Below are positions 33,141 through 42,517 of a stretch of DNA of 64,000 bases, piece by piece. A program made the translations under genes and the position numbers. This stretch comes from Paenibacillus alba (lineage in GTDB: Bacteria > Bacillota > Bacilli > Paenibacillales > NBRC-103111): positions 26,296-90,295 of the forward strand of contig NZ_JABMKZ010000033.1 in assembly GCF_013204855.1 (NCBI RefSeq), given 5' to 3'. Every line of letters starts with the position of its first letter. The stretch's first letter is position 1. Under the pieces are notes generated by a model that was given only the letters and a program-made list of their open reading frames with translations, ran no database searches and had not been told where the DNA came from.

Positions 33141-36080
33141 CTACCAGGATTTGCGAAGCGCGAACAAGTCGCTAAGCTCTTCATTCGACAGTTCCGTAAT
33201 CCAGCCTTCGGAAGTGGAAATGACGTTCTCGCTCAGGCTCATTTTATTCTCGAGCATCTCGTCGATTCGTTCTTCCAAGGTACCAAGTGATATGAACTTG
33301 TGCACGAGAACGTTGCGTGTTTGTCCCATGCGATACGCGCGGTCAGTCGCCTGGTTCTCCACGGCGGGGTTCCACCAGCGATCGAAGTGGAACACGTGAT
33401 TAGCTGCGGTCAAGTTCAGCCCCACACCGCCGGCTTTCAGCGAAAGCACAAAGATGCCCGGGCTGTTCTCGTCGCCTGCTTGGAACGTATCGATCATCCG
33501 GTCGCGTTCCGTTTTGGACGTGCTGCCGTTCAAATAAAGGACAGGTTCATTCCGCTGGGCCCGCAATACATCAGCGAGAATTCGGCCCATGCCTACGTAT
33601 TGGGTGAAAATCAGGCAGGATTCGCCCTCGTCGCGAAGCTCGCCAACCATAGCGACGATCCGCTCGAGCTTAGCCGAACGCAGGATGAAGGCCTCGCGGC
33701 TGATCTCGGACAATAGGGATTCCTCGGAGAGCATCGCTTCCTTCGTTAACAGAAGAGGATGATCGCATAATTGCTTAAGCTGGGTTAGGGCTGCCAGAAT
33801 CGCACCTTTGCGCTCCATGCCTTCCAGCTTCTGCATACGTTCCATCAGGTTCTTAACCGCTTGCTCATAGAGTGCGCCTTGCTCCGGAGTAAGGTTGATA
33901 TAGACTTTCATTTCCTGCTTGTCCGGCAACGCGAGCTGGATCGCCGGATCTTTCTTTTTGCGGCGCAGCATGAAAGGTTTGACGAGCTTCTGGAGCTGAA
34001 TCGTTCGTTCTTCATCCTGATGCTTCTCAATGGGATTCGCGAAGCGATGCTGAAACCCGCGCTGATTCCCAAGGTATCCAGGATTCAAGAAATCATAGAT
34101 TGACCAAAGCTCGGATAAGCGATTCTCAATCGGTGTTCCTGTCAAGGCAATACGGTGCTTGGCCTGGAGCGAGCGAACGGCTGCTGATTGCTTGTTTTGA
34201 GCGTTTTTGATGTTCTGTGCTTCGTCCAGACAAAGCGAACTCCAGAGCGTTTCCTGCAACGTTTCTTGATCCATTAAAGCTGTTGTGTAGGAGGTAAGTA
34301 CGATATCCGTACCTTTCAATAAGCTCGAGAAGGCTTCGCCGCTTAAGCGCCCTTTGCCGTAATGGAGAACGACGTTTAATTCCGGAGCGAAGCGGGCTAA
34401 CTCCTTTTGCCAATTGCCAAGGACGGAAGTAGGACAAATGAGCAGGGCGGGCTGCTCCGCTTCAGATTGATGATGCAGCAAGTAAGTGATGAATTGGACG
34501 GTTTTCCCTAACCCCATATCATCAGCTAAGCAGGCACCCAATCCGAACTTTCTCAGGAAGCTCAGCCAAGTAAAGCCTTCTTTTTGGTAGTGGCGCAGTT
34601 CGGCTTGCAGTCCCTTGGGAATGTCCAATAAGTTCAGTTCAGAAGGCGAACCTAATTGATGCAGCAGGGCGAGGAGATGCGAATTTAACTCAACTTCCAG
34701 TTGAATTCTTTCATCTTGCGCCTTTGCTTCTTCTTCTGTTAGGCTGTCGGATGGCGATGCGTCTTTCTCCGATGCTTGGAGGAGATGCAGTTGGAAAATA
34801 TCCTGCAACGATAAGCCTTCCTCCGGATTCACACTGGACATCAGCCTTCGAATCTGCTCAAGCAGGGCAGGGTCGAGGTAGACCCACTGTCCGCGGAACC
34901 GGATAAGCCGATCGTTGCGGCTGAGCAAGGCAGCGAATTCGGCTTCACTGAGATCCGAATCGCCAATGGCAATTCGCCAATCGAAGTTGACCAAGGCGTT
35001 CAGGCCAAAAAGCGATTGAGCTTTGCCGCCGCTGCCGCCGGCTTCGCTTGACACTTTGGCGCGCAACCGGGGTTTTCGCTTCGAGGCCGCTTCCCACCAG
35101 CCAGGCAGCATGACATTCCAGCCGTCCTCCAGCAGGCGCAGGCTGTCGGTTGTAAGGAAGGTCCAAGCCGCTTCATTGCTAAGCGGCTCAGCCAAAAGTT
35201 CGCGGCCGTCATGCAGGCCAGGCAAAGCTTCTGTCAATCTCGTCACCCAGCCGGGAGAACGTTCCTTGATGGAGGGACTCCAGTTGCTATCCCAAGTTCC
35301 TGATGCCTGTCCATCCAAGGACAGCCGAATCGGCGTGACCAGAGCGCCTTCGTTCTTATCCTGCAGGACAAGCCGAATTCGCCAGTCGTCGTCGTCTTCG
35401 TCCGGCTCCAAGAGCTGCAGCGCCGGGCGGAAGGGGGTTGTATCCGGCTTCCAGCCCAGAGATTGAAGCCACTCTTCCTCCGTGAAAGCATCTATGGCTG
35501 AAGGAGCGGATTTGCGCCCATGAAACAGCGCCGGATATTCACGCCGCAGATCAGCAAGTGAGGCTTCGCTCTTATAATGTTCAGTGGCAACAACCGCAGA
35601 AAAGGCGGCCTGTAAGCCTGCTATCTCCGAATCAAAGCCATGGCGGCCTTGAAGCGTGTCCCAATCCAACTGCTGAAGCTCTTCGGACTCCGTATCCCAG
35701 ACCCACTCGAGCTTCCCCTCGCGAAAGGCTTGATAGCTCGGTACGTAATGGCCGTCTTTGGCAGCTTGATATAAGATCGGAGCTGCTGCAAGCAGTCCAT
35801 TGGCTGTGCCATTGCCGCCTTCCCAACGTAGAATGTCCATGAAGCCTGGGGCTGCAAAGAATCCAAGGACCATATCCACAGGTAAGATGGCCACAGATAC
35901 TTCACCTGCTGCTTGTATGTCCAAGGTTGTGCCATAGTAAGAGGGCTCATGCCACGCAAACAAAACTTTGCGCAGCATTTCCCCTGGCAGATCCCGTCCG
36001 TCCTGAGTTCCCCAGATGAGGGCATCTCCTGATTTGGATAGCGTCGTATATATCGTCATGTCATGCAATTTTGTAATCAT
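33141..36080 (-). CDS. SNF2-family helicase/ATPase (YwqA-like)
   Basis: A 979-residue Swi2/Snf2 ATPase. The N-terminal half (about 1-480) is the bacterial SNF2-associated region. The motor has Walker A DDMGLGKT near 519, DEAQ near 619, LTGTPIENRLSELWS, and the C-terminal lobe motifs SLKAGGVGLNLTAA, DRWWNPAVENQATDRAYRMGQ in part. The frame extends to 36167, but the ATG at 36080 overlaps the upstream SWIM-gene stop (ATGA) and has AAAGGAA, so it is chosen. It translocates on double-stranded DNA or remodels protein-DNA complexes. The pair matches Bacillus ywqB-ywqA. Confidence 0.92.
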   Translation of the reverse strand: MITKLHDMTIYTTLSKSGDALIWGTQDGRDLPGEMLRKVLFAWHEPSYYGTTLDIQAAGEVSVAILPVDMVLGFFAAPGFMDILRWEGGNGTANGLLAAAPILYQAAKDGHYVPSYQAFREGKLEWVWDTESEELQQLDWDTLQGRHGFDSEIAGLQAAFSAVVATEHYKSEASLADLRREYPALFHGRKSAPSAIDAFTEEEWLQSLGWKPDTTPFRPALQLLEPDEDDDDWRIRLVLQDKNEGALVTPIRLSLDGQASGTWDSNWSPSIKERSPGWVTRLTEALPGLHDGRELLAEPLSNEAAWTFLTTDSLRLLEDGWNVMLPGWWEAASKRKPRLRAKVSSEAGGSGGKAQSLFGLNALVNFDWRIAIGDSDLSEAEFAALLSRNDRLIRFRGQWVYLDPALLEQIRRLMSSVNPEEGLSLQDIFQLHLLQASEKDASPSDSLTEEEAKAQDERIQLEVELNSHLLALLHQLGSPSELNLLDIPKGLQAELRHYQKEGFTWLSFLRKFGLGACLADDMGLGKTVQFITYLLHHQSEAEQPALLICPTSVLGNWQKELARFAPELNVVLHYGKGRLSGEAFSSLLKGTDIVLTSYTTALMDQETLQETLWSSLCLDEAQNIKNAQNKQSAAVRSLQAKHRIALTGTPIENRLSELWSIYDFLNPGYLGNQRGFQHRFANPIEKHQDEERTIQLQKLVKPFMLRRKKKDPAIQLALPDKQEMKVYINLTPEQGALYEQAVKNLMERMQKLEGMERKGAILAALTQLKQLCDHPLLLTKEAMLSEESLLSEISREAFILRSAKLERIVAMVGELRDEGESCLIFTQYVGMGRILADVLRAQRNEPVLYLNGSTSKTERDRMIDTFQAGDENSPGIFVLSLKAGGVGLNLTAANHVFHFDRWWNPAVENQATDRAYRMGQTRNVLVHKFISLGTLEERIDEMLENKMSLSENVISTSEGWITELSNEELSDLFALRKSW

Positions 36081-37633
36081 CCCATAAGCTTTCCTTTCCT
36101 CAGCTCCTCCTGCAAAGCACGAAGTCGGCTGTATCGCTCTACGAAGCCGGCGAAGAAAATATCCCATCGCTCTGGCTGCTTCATCTTTTTGTACACTTTT
36201 TCCAATCGTTTTAGCAGCTTGGTTGCTGCCTTATAATCATGACGATTTTTCAAGCTTACATAATGATCGACGGCTTGATGATAGTAGGGAAGCAGCAGTA
36301 CCGGCGATTCTTTCTCAATCGGCTGCAGAACACTCACGCGATGGTAGAAAGGGTCATGTCCCAGAACGATCTGCATTTCCAACCAAGCCTTCCATTTCCC
36401 TTGTTCATACAAGATAGCCTCGATGATGGCAAGTGAATGCGGTAAAAATTGCTCGAAAATATGCCACATCTGTTCTTCGGCGTGAGGCTCATAGCTGACA
36501 GCTAATTTCCAGAAGTCGGCATAGATCTCAAGCTTCTTGTTTTGTCTCATATTGAAGAAAGGCGCTGACTTACGAAGCCATGTCACTAGTCCTGCCCATT
36601 GTTGAGCTTCAGCCAGCTGATTCAATAAAGTAAGGAATAATGCGGCAGGCAGCTCCTTAAAGGAAGAACTCGTTGCCAAAGCGTCCCAGGCTTCATCACT
36701 TTTACCTTGCAGCAGCAGGATGTAAGCTCTCGCCGCCGAGACGGAAGGGGATGGTGAAACTTCGACCAAGGTCATAAGGTTGTCTTGTTCCTGTATAAGT
36801 AAGCGGTCAGCTTCGGGAAAAGGTGCAATCCAGTATTTCCAAAGTGCCGTATACACCCCGAAATCATGATATTTTTGACCGGAGTCTTCAGACATTTGCT
36901 CTCTCAAATAGGCTAATGTTTGATCAATCCGCTGGCTGGAGGCGGCGGGATTTACGGTGTCTGTTTTCGTCTTCAGCCACTCCAGCATTTCGTCTGAAAA
37001 GCGATAGATGGTGGAAGACGTGTAATAAGATGAAGTGGTGAGCGTCATCTGCTCTTTGATTTTACGGAAAATAAAAAGCCATTTGTGCAGCTCGAAAAAA
37101 AGCGAATCTATCGCTGGAAAATCAGGCGTTACTTTATTTAAATTGTTCAAGTGTTGTCGGAGTGCTTCTACATAGATGCCTTGATCGTAGGATGGCTTAA
37201 TGGATGAAGCGTATTGATTCAGAAAATGCTGCCACCCCTGCACATCCATATTGGGCAGCTGTTTAAGGCTGGAATCGATATTGGAGTCCGCCGCCCGTTT
37301 GAGATACAGCTTCGCGTTCATAATTTGGGTCGCCGGATATCCTAGACGATCAGCGAGCTCCATCATCACCGCCGCCAGATGCTTGCAAGAACTTTGCATA
37401 GGACATGCGCATTGACTCAAGCTAAACGCATCCAGGTTCAGAGCTACCTTATAGGTCTCAGCTTCTTCGACAGTGGCTTGCACCCTGCGAGCCTCAGCCA
37501 CGTTAAGTGCGGTGACCTGCTGCTGCTTGAACAAAGTAAACCCTCGACTCAGCGTAACCTCATTGTAGGCTTCAGCAACATACTCGAGCAGCTTCGGCCA
37601 TTGGCTATCAGTTAAAAGGGGAGAATTGCTCAT
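36077..37633 (-). CDS. SWIM zinc-finger protein (YwqB-like)
   Basis: 518 residues with an N-terminal SWIM finger, Cys75-x-Cys77-x5-Cys83-x-His85, a zinc module that binds DNA or proteins. The rest is helical and repeat-like (about 150-510), suggesting a TPR-type scaffold. It overlaps the SNF2 gene by 4 bp and precedes it, so the two are made together and probably act as a complex. CTTTTCC ahead of the start on the plus strand corresponds to a GGAAAAG ribosome site. Confidence 0.9.
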   Translation of the reverse strand: MSNSPLLTDSQWPKLLEYVAEAYNEVTLSRGFTLFKQQQVTALNVAEARRVQATVEEAETYKVALNLDAFSLSQCACPMQSSCKHLAAVMMELADRLGYPATQIMNAKLYLKRAADSNIDSSLKQLPNMDVQGWQHFLNQYASSIKPSYDQGIYVEALRQHLNNLNKVTPDFPAIDSLFFELHKWLFIFRKIKEQMTLTTSSYYTSSTIYRFSDEMLEWLKTKTDTVNPAASSQRIDQTLAYLREQMSEDSGQKYHDFGVYTALWKYWIAPFPEADRLLIQEQDNLMTLVEVSPSPSVSAARAYILLLQGKSDEAWDALATSSSFKELPAALFLTLLNQLAEAQQWAGLVTWLRKSAPFFNMRQNKKLEIYADFWKLAVSYEPHAEEQMWHIFEQFLPHSLAIIEAILYEQGKWKAWLEMQIVLGHDPFYHRVSVLQPIEKESPVLLLPYYHQAVDHYVSLKNRHDYKAATKLLKRLEKVYKKMKQPERWDIFFAGFVERYSRLRALQEELRKGKLMG

Positions 37634-37727
37634 CGGAAAAGCTCCTTGTTGAGAAATAATAGTAACTTACAATCTTCTAAGTATAAATAGTGATGGCAAG
37701 AATGTAAATTTGATCATTTTGCAGGGA

Positions 37728-37757
37728 TGTATATACCAGAATTTAGAGGGGATAATG
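37728..37757 (+). promoter_or_regulatory. Possible sigma-G promoter for the ger operon
   Basis: TGTATA (37728-37733), 17 bp, GATAATG (37751-37757), an imperfect match to the forespore consensus TGAATA/CATACTA. Germinant receptor operons are normally sigma-G dependent. Confidence 0.35.
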
Positions 37758-37790
37758 TAGGCATGTCATATTGTTCTAGGGGAATCCAAC

Positions 37791-39332
37791 ATGTTTGCTC
37801 ATTGGCTGCGTCCCAAAAAGAATATAGAACCACCGCAACCTGTCAGTCACAAAGTGGCAACCACCACGCCAATCCATTGCAGCCTTAAAGACAATATAGC
37901 CTATATCGAACGAAGCGTAGGATACAGCGCAGATATCATTTTTCGCGAAAGCACGTTTCATGCCATTGGAAAGCCGATTGTCATTATTTATACAGACGGA
38001 CTTGTTGACGTAACCACGATTAATGATTTCATTATGAGATCGTTGATGACGGACTCTGTCATTGCAGATCCTGAGGATGATCCATTAATCGTTATGCAAT
38101 CGTATACGCTTGCGATCGGTGAGATCAATCAAGTATCGGATATGGAGAGTTTGCTAAATCATGTATTGTCGGGTGATTCCGTCATTTTAATAGAAGGGTC
38201 ATCGGTTGGCATTGCGGCAAACACCAAGGGCTGGAAGGACCGTGGTGTGACAGAAACGAATGTAGAGACGGTCATTCGCGGCCCGCGGGAAGCATTCTCA
38301 GAGTCAATAAGAACGAACACGGCTTTGATCCGCAGAAAAATTAAAGATCCTAATTTGTGGCTAGAGTCCTTTCAAATTGGTCAAGTTACGAAAACGGATA
38401 TGGTTCTCATTTATATCCAAGGCGTGGCCCGCGAATCGCTGGTAACGGAAGTGCGCGACCGCTTGAAGAACATTCAGATTGATGGCGTATTAGAAAGCAG
38501 CAATGTGGAAGAAATCATTCAGGATCAACAGATAACAGTTTTCCCCACCCTGTACAATTCGGAACGCCCGGATGTCATTGCGCTTGAGCTAATGCGTGGG
38601 AAAATTGCCATTTTGGTAGACGGGACGCCCTTTGTACTGATTGCCCCGGCCTTATTTGAAACGTTCCTGAAAGCGTCAGAAGATTATTATCATCGAGTTG
38701 ATATCAGTACTTTGATTCGAATGCTTAGATACGCCGGATTTCTGATCGCTTTATTGGCGCCTTCCTTGTATGTGGCGATTACCACATATCATCAGGAAAT
38801 GATTCCAACCTCTCTTCTGATTAGCTTAAGCGCGCAAAGAGAGGGGACGCCGTTTCCAGCCTTTATTGAAGCTTTGATGATGGAAGTCACGTTTGAGGTG
38901 TTGCGGGAGGCTGCGCTTCGGATGCCTAGGAGCGTTGGCTCGGCGTTGTCTTTTGTCGGCACATTGGTAATCGGTCAAGCGGCCGTGGAAGCAGGTATTA
39001 TATCGGCTGCCATGGTTATTGTAGTATCCATAACGGCTATATGCAGCTTCGTTTTTCCGTCGTATGACTTGTCCAATGCGATCCGCATTTTGCGTTTTCC
39101 GATGATGGCACTGGCAGCTTCTTTTGGCTTGGTGGGCATCTTTATCGGACTACTTGTGCTTGTCATGCATTTGAATAGTTTGCAATCCTTCGGTGTCCCG
39201 TATTTAAGTCCGTTCGCTCCGCTCCAGTTGGATAAGCAACGGGATGCGTTATTTCGCTTACCTTTCCAAGCGACCTTTTCGCGGATCCGCGGCATGCACT
39301 CTAACAAGGATACCAAGCGTAAGCCCCTCTAA
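37791..39332 (+). CDS. Spore germination receptor subunit A (GerA family)
   Basis: A 513-residue GerA/GerKA-type protein. A hydrophilic N-terminal domain (about 1-290) with SVGYSADI, GEINQVSDMESLLNHVLSGD in part and a central YIQGVA segment is followed by about five membrane helices (300-490) with the strongly conserved RMLRYAGFLIALLAPSLYVA region. It sits in the inner membrane of the dormant spore and forms the germinant-gated complex with the B and C subunits. AGGGGA precedes the ATG. First gene of the operon A-C-D-B. Confidence 0.95.
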   Translation: MFAHWLRPKKNIEPPQPVSHKVATTTPIHCSLKDNIAYIERSVGYSADIIFRESTFHAIGKPIVIIYTDGLVDVTTINDFIMRSLMTDSVIADPEDDPLIVMQSYTLAIGEINQVSDMESLLNHVLSGDSVILIEGSSVGIAANTKGWKDRGVTETNVETVIRGPREAFSESIRTNTALIRRKIKDPNLWLESFQIGQVTKTDMVLIYIQGVARESLVTEVRDRLKNIQIDGVLESSNVEEIIQDQQITVFPTLYNSERPDVIALELMRGKIAILVDGTPFVLIAPALFETFLKASEDYYHRVDISTLIRMLRYAGFLIALLAPSLYVAITTYHQEMIPTSLLISLSAQREGTPFPAFIEALMMEVTFEVLREAALRMPRSVGSALSFVGTLVIGQAAVEAGIISAAMVIVVSITAICSFVFPSYDLSNAIRILRFPMMALAASFGLVGIFIGLLVLVMHLNSLQSFGVPYLSPFAPLQLDKQRDALFRLPFQATFSRIRGMHSNKDTKRKPL

Positions 39333-39370
39333 CAAAGGAAGCCAAGTCATCTGAGGTAGGTGCTGTTGAG

Positions 39371-40570
39371 ATGGGTGTAAGAAGCAGAGTATGGCTCCTT
39401 GTATGTTTAATAGCAGTGATGCTGCTGACTAGCGGCTGCTGGAGCCGTAAAGAATTGAATTCCCTCTCTATCGCGCAAGGCATTGGGATTGATCTGGAAG
39501 ACAATCAGTACGTACTCACGGTACAGATCGTAAATCCGGGAAGCTTTGTGAAGCAACAAGAAAGTATGAACACTTCGATAGTCGTGTACTCGGCGAAAGG
39601 CGCGACCTTGAATGAAGCGGTTCGCCGACTGTCGGCTTCTGTGGCAAGGAAAATATTTTTTGCTCATATTCGCATCGTAGTCTTCTCTGAGCGTGTTGCT
39701 AAGCAAGGGATTGCGAAGCCGCTTGATTTTCTGATGCGGGATAATGAAATTCGTTCTGATTTCAACGTTGTCATTGCAAGAGACAGCACAGCGAAGGAAG
39801 TTTTGAGCGTCCTTACACCGCTGGAGAAGATTCCGTCCAATTATTTGTTCAATGCGTTGGAAGTGGCGAATAAGGAATGGTCCCATGTGGTATCCGTTAA
39901 AATGGATGAGGTAGCCAACAATATTTTGGGAGAAGGGATGGACCCCGTGCTCAGTGGAGTTCGCATCCTAGGGGATAAAACCAAAGGGAAAGAAACGGCA
40001 AATCTGCAACTATCTGCGCCCTCGGTCAAGTTCGAACATGCGGGCATTGGGGTTCTAAAGAAGGACAAGCTTGTAGGGTGGCTGGATGAAAATGAGTCGA
40101 GAGGTTATTCGCTTCTCACAGACCGTGTGCAACGAACAGCACTTCATATCCCTTGTCCCAGTGGCGGCAAACTAGGCATAGATATTTCTCATGTGCACAC
40201 GCAGATGCGGAGCAAGGTGACGAACAATAACCCGGAAATATGGGTGGATAGCAGTGTGAAGGGGAATATTTCAAGTGTTGAATGCCAAATTGATTTGTCG
40301 GATCTAGCAACGATTGAGAAGATTAACGAACAAGTGTCAGCGGCTGAAAAGTCTCTTATGGAGCTGTCCATTCAGAAAGCTATAAGCCTTGGAACCGATA
40401 TTTTTGGCTTCGGTATAGCCGTTCATCGTGCTGACCCTAAATTCTGGAAGAAGAACAAAAGCAATTGGGACGAGCGCTTCGAGCAGATGCCGATCCATAT
40501 TGAAGTCGTTACGAGCATGAGCAACACAGGAACAATCGGTAAATCGCCTGTAACGGAAAAAGAGGAGTAG
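39371..40570 (+). CDS. Spore germination receptor lipoprotein subunit C (Ger(x)C family)
   Basis: A 399-residue lipoprotein with signal peptide ending LLTSGC (Cys23), then the GerC start CWSRKELNSLSIAQGIGIDL in part. It has the three-domain GerAC architecture by length. Conserved pieces include GATLNEAVRRLS, KIFFAHIRIVVFSE and a C-terminal QKAISLGTDIFGFG. It is anchored to the outer face of the spore inner membrane. It follows the A subunit by 38 bp. Confidence 0.94.
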   Translation: MGVRSRVWLLVCLIAVMLLTSGCWSRKELNSLSIAQGIGIDLEDNQYVLTVQIVNPGSFVKQQESMNTSIVVYSAKGATLNEAVRRLSASVARKIFFAHIRIVVFSERVAKQGIAKPLDFLMRDNEIRSDFNVVIARDSTAKEVLSVLTPLEKIPSNYLFNALEVANKEWSHVVSVKMDEVANNILGEGMDPVLSGVRILGDKTKGKETANLQLSAPSVKFEHAGIGVLKKDKLVGWLDENESRGYSLLTDRVQRTALHIPCPSGGKLGIDISHVHTQMRSKVTNNNPEIWVDSSVKGNISSVECQIDLSDLATIEKINEQVSAAEKSLMELSIQKAISLGTDIFGFGIAVHRADPKFWKKNKSNWDERFEQMPIHIEVVTSMSNTGTIGKSPVTEKEE

Positions 40571-40576
40571 GAAGCT

Positions 40577-40819
40577 ATGATCTTGGGAATCAGTGTGTTT
40601 GCGATCTCGGTTCTCGTAGCTTATTTTGAAATTCCGAAGCTTCGTAATTGCGGAACGAAAGGGAACGTAAGCGTGTATCTCGCCTTTTTGGCAATAGGAA
40701 ACTTTCTGGTGATTTGGAGGACGCTGGGTCTGCCTTTCCTTAATCCAGGGGATTGGATCGAGATTGTCATGCGTCCTCTCACGAAGCTGCTTCTTTCTTT
40801 GGGTTTCATAAAAGCATAA
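40577..40819 (+). CDS. Small two-helix protein of the germination operon (D-subunit type)
   Basis: An 80-residue protein starting 6 bp after the C-subunit gene. It has two hydrophobic helices (about 1-20 and 30-50) and an amphipathic C-terminus. Similar small two-helix D proteins are encoded with GerA-type receptors in several Bacillus species and modulate the germination rate. The sequence shows position, size and topology; homology to D subunits is inferred from these. A weak GGAAG is the ribosome site. Confidence 0.75.
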   Translation: MILGISVFAISVLVAYFEIPKLRNCGTKGNVSVYLAFLAIGNFLVIWRTLGLPFLNPGDWIEIVMRPLTKLLLSLGFIKA

Positions 40820-40838
40820 CGGAAGGAGGTGCCTGAAG

Positions 40839-41960
40839 ATGAATGAAATGCTGTCATCTCGCCAAATCATGATTCTTGTTCTCCTCTTTATGGTTGGAAC
40901 GACGATATTGGTTGTTCCATCTGCGTTAGCTAATGAGGCGAAGCAGAATGCCTGGATATTGCAGATCGTGGGGACCAGCATCGGCCTTTTGTTTTTGGCT
41001 CTTTATATCCTTATTTTTAAGAGAAATAAAGGGCTGAACCTCTTTCAAATGAATGAAAGGCTGTTTGGACGCTGGTTCGGCAAAGGGGTTAGCTTGTTGA
41101 TTGCTTTTGCGATTATGATTATTTGTGCCCAGGTCTTATTTTATATCGGCACCTTCATTACGACACAAATCATGCCGGATACGCCAACTGAAGCTATTCA
41201 CGTTTTATTTATCCTTACCGCTATGCTTGGAGCGAATTTCGGAATTGCCAACTTGGCGCGGACAGCGGAAATATTTTTCCCTTGGATTATTCTTTTATTT
41301 GTTATGTTTATCTTATTGATTATGCCGGAGGTTAAACCGGAAATGCTGCTTCCGATTGGCGAGCTGGAGGGGATGTCGCTCATTCGAGGTGCTTTGCAGG
41401 TTGTTAATTATTCCTACCTTCCTTTATTTATTACCTTTGCGGCTTTTAATTCAACACTTGTATGGAAGCCTGGAATAGGAAAAGCTTTCGTAATTGGAGG
41501 CTTATTGAGCGGCATTTTCCTGATGATTTTGGTTTTGGTCAGCACGACGGTTTTGGGGCCAGCCAATTCAGAAACGCAAATATATCCGACGTACGTGTTA
41601 GCGAGGAAAATCAATGTTGGCAATTTTTTGCAGAGAATTGAAGTGATTGTTGCCTTCCTTTGGTTTATTTTTGTGTATTTCAAGCTAACGCTTTATTTTT
41701 ATGCGATGATGACGGGGTTCGGTGAGGTGTTCCAATTGCCCAATCAGGGGAAAATACTTTGCTTTCCTCTAGGGATGATTACCAGCGTGCTATCGTTGGT
41801 GGTTTACCCAAATTTTGTTTATAAAACGAAATGGGATACGACAACCTGGACATCGGAAGCGATCTTGTTGGGACTTCTGTATCCACTGTTGATGCTCTTC
41901 ATGACGGCGTATAAAAATAAAAAGGCCAGTGTCATCACCGCGGCTGGACCGAGTAAATAG
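40839..41960 (+). CDS. Spore germination receptor subunit B (GerB permease family)
   Basis: A 373-residue membrane protein of the APC-superfamily spore germination permeases, with about ten helices. The N-terminus SSRQIMILVLLFMVGTTIL and the loop segment GLNLFQMNERLFGRWFGK fit the family. B subunits bind the germinant amino acid or sugar. GGAAGGAGGTG at about 40822-40832 is a strong ribosome site. Last gene of the operon. No clear terminator follows before the next promoter. Confidence 0.94.
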   Translation: MNEMLSSRQIMILVLLFMVGTTILVVPSALANEAKQNAWILQIVGTSIGLLFLALYILIFKRNKGLNLFQMNERLFGRWFGKGVSLLIAFAIMIICAQVLFYIGTFITTQIMPDTPTEAIHVLFILTAMLGANFGIANLARTAEIFFPWIILLFVMFILLIMPEVKPEMLLPIGELEGMSLIRGALQVVNYSYLPLFITFAAFNSTLVWKPGIGKAFVIGGLLSGIFLMILVLVSTTVLGPANSETQIYPTYVLARKINVGNFLQRIEVIVAFLWFIFVYFKLTLYFYAMMTGFGEVFQLPNQGKILCFPLGMITSVLSLVVYPNFVYKTKWDTTTWTSEAILLGLLYPLLMLFMTAYKNKKASVITAAGPSK

Positions 41961-41983
41961 GACGCAGTCCTTAGAAGCACCCC

Positions 41984-42020
41984 TTGACAATACATACTGT
42001 AATAATTATAATTACAGTAT
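41984..42020 (+). promoter_or_regulatory. Consensus sigma-A promoter with overlapping palindrome
   Basis: TTGACA (41984-41989), 17 bp, TATAAT (42007-42012). An inverted repeat ATACTGTAAT (41994-42003) / ATTACAGTAT (42011-42020) covers the spacer and the -10 box, as expected for a repressor site. Confidence 0.8.
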
Positions 42021-42055
42021 TAAGTTTTTACTAATAAGAAGTGGCGGTGATGATG

Positions 42056-42427
42056 ATGAATTTTACAATCAGCGATTGGGTAATGGCAGCAACGAACGAA
42101 GATGAATTGATTCATGGCTATGTGGAATCGATCGATACCCAGCAGGGAGTGGCTCGCATTTATGTCATCGCATCCGATCATGACGCTGCGATTGGAAAAG
42201 TGAAAGAGGTTGTTCATCATGATGTGAAGAAATTGCCTATAGCTGCATTTGATATAGAAGAACAAGTCAAAAGTTTGATTGATGTAGCGCTGGCGGCAAG
42301 AGACAAAGAATGGTTCATGGAGCTGTTCGAAGATTTGATTCATATTAAACACAATGTGTCGAAGCGCGATGAACACCTTTTGGTGCCAACAACTTACCAC
42401 AACCGTCTAGGTGTTGATCAGTTTTGA
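42056..42427 (+). CDS. IDEAL-domain protein
   Basis: 123 residues, beginning MNFTISDWV. The C-terminal segment LIDVALAARDKEWFMELFEDL matches the short IDEAL domain seen in Bacillus YpiB and related proteins; only part is quoted here as its core ALAARDKEWF. The N-terminal part is a beta-rich domain. In-frame starts exist from 42041, but GGCGGTG (42043-42049) fits the ATG at 42056. It is driven by a consensus promoter with an overlapping palindrome. The function of the IDEAL domain is not established. Confidence 0.75.
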   Translation: MNFTISDWVMAATNEDELIHGYVESIDTQQGVARIYVIASDHDAAIGKVKEVVHHDVKKLPIAAFDIEEQVKSLIDVALAARDKEWFMELFEDLIHIKHNVSKRDEHLLVPTTYHNRLGVDQF

Positions 42428-42440
42428 TCCATTGGACGAA

Positions 42441-42495
42441 GAAAGCCAATTCATTAGACTTGTCCGAAAGGAGGTCTAGTGGATTGGCTTTTTAT
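42441..42495 (+). terminator. Terminator after the IDEAL-domain gene
   Basis: AAAGCCAATTCATTAGAC pairs with GTCTAGTGGATTGGC, followed by TTTTTAT. The A run on the other side makes it usable on the minus strand too. Confidence 0.85.
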
Positions 42496-42517
42496 ATTGG
42501 GGATGAAATGATTATGC

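Noticed and set aside
36081..36167. N-terminal extension of the SNF2 protein
   Set aside because: It lies inside the SWIM gene in another frame, and the ATGA overlap with a ribosome site places the start at 36080.
33141..37633. SWIM/SNF2 pair as a phage defence system
   Set aside because: The pair matches the widespread Bacillus ywqB-ywqA arrangement, and there are no methylase, nuclease or other defence genes nearby.
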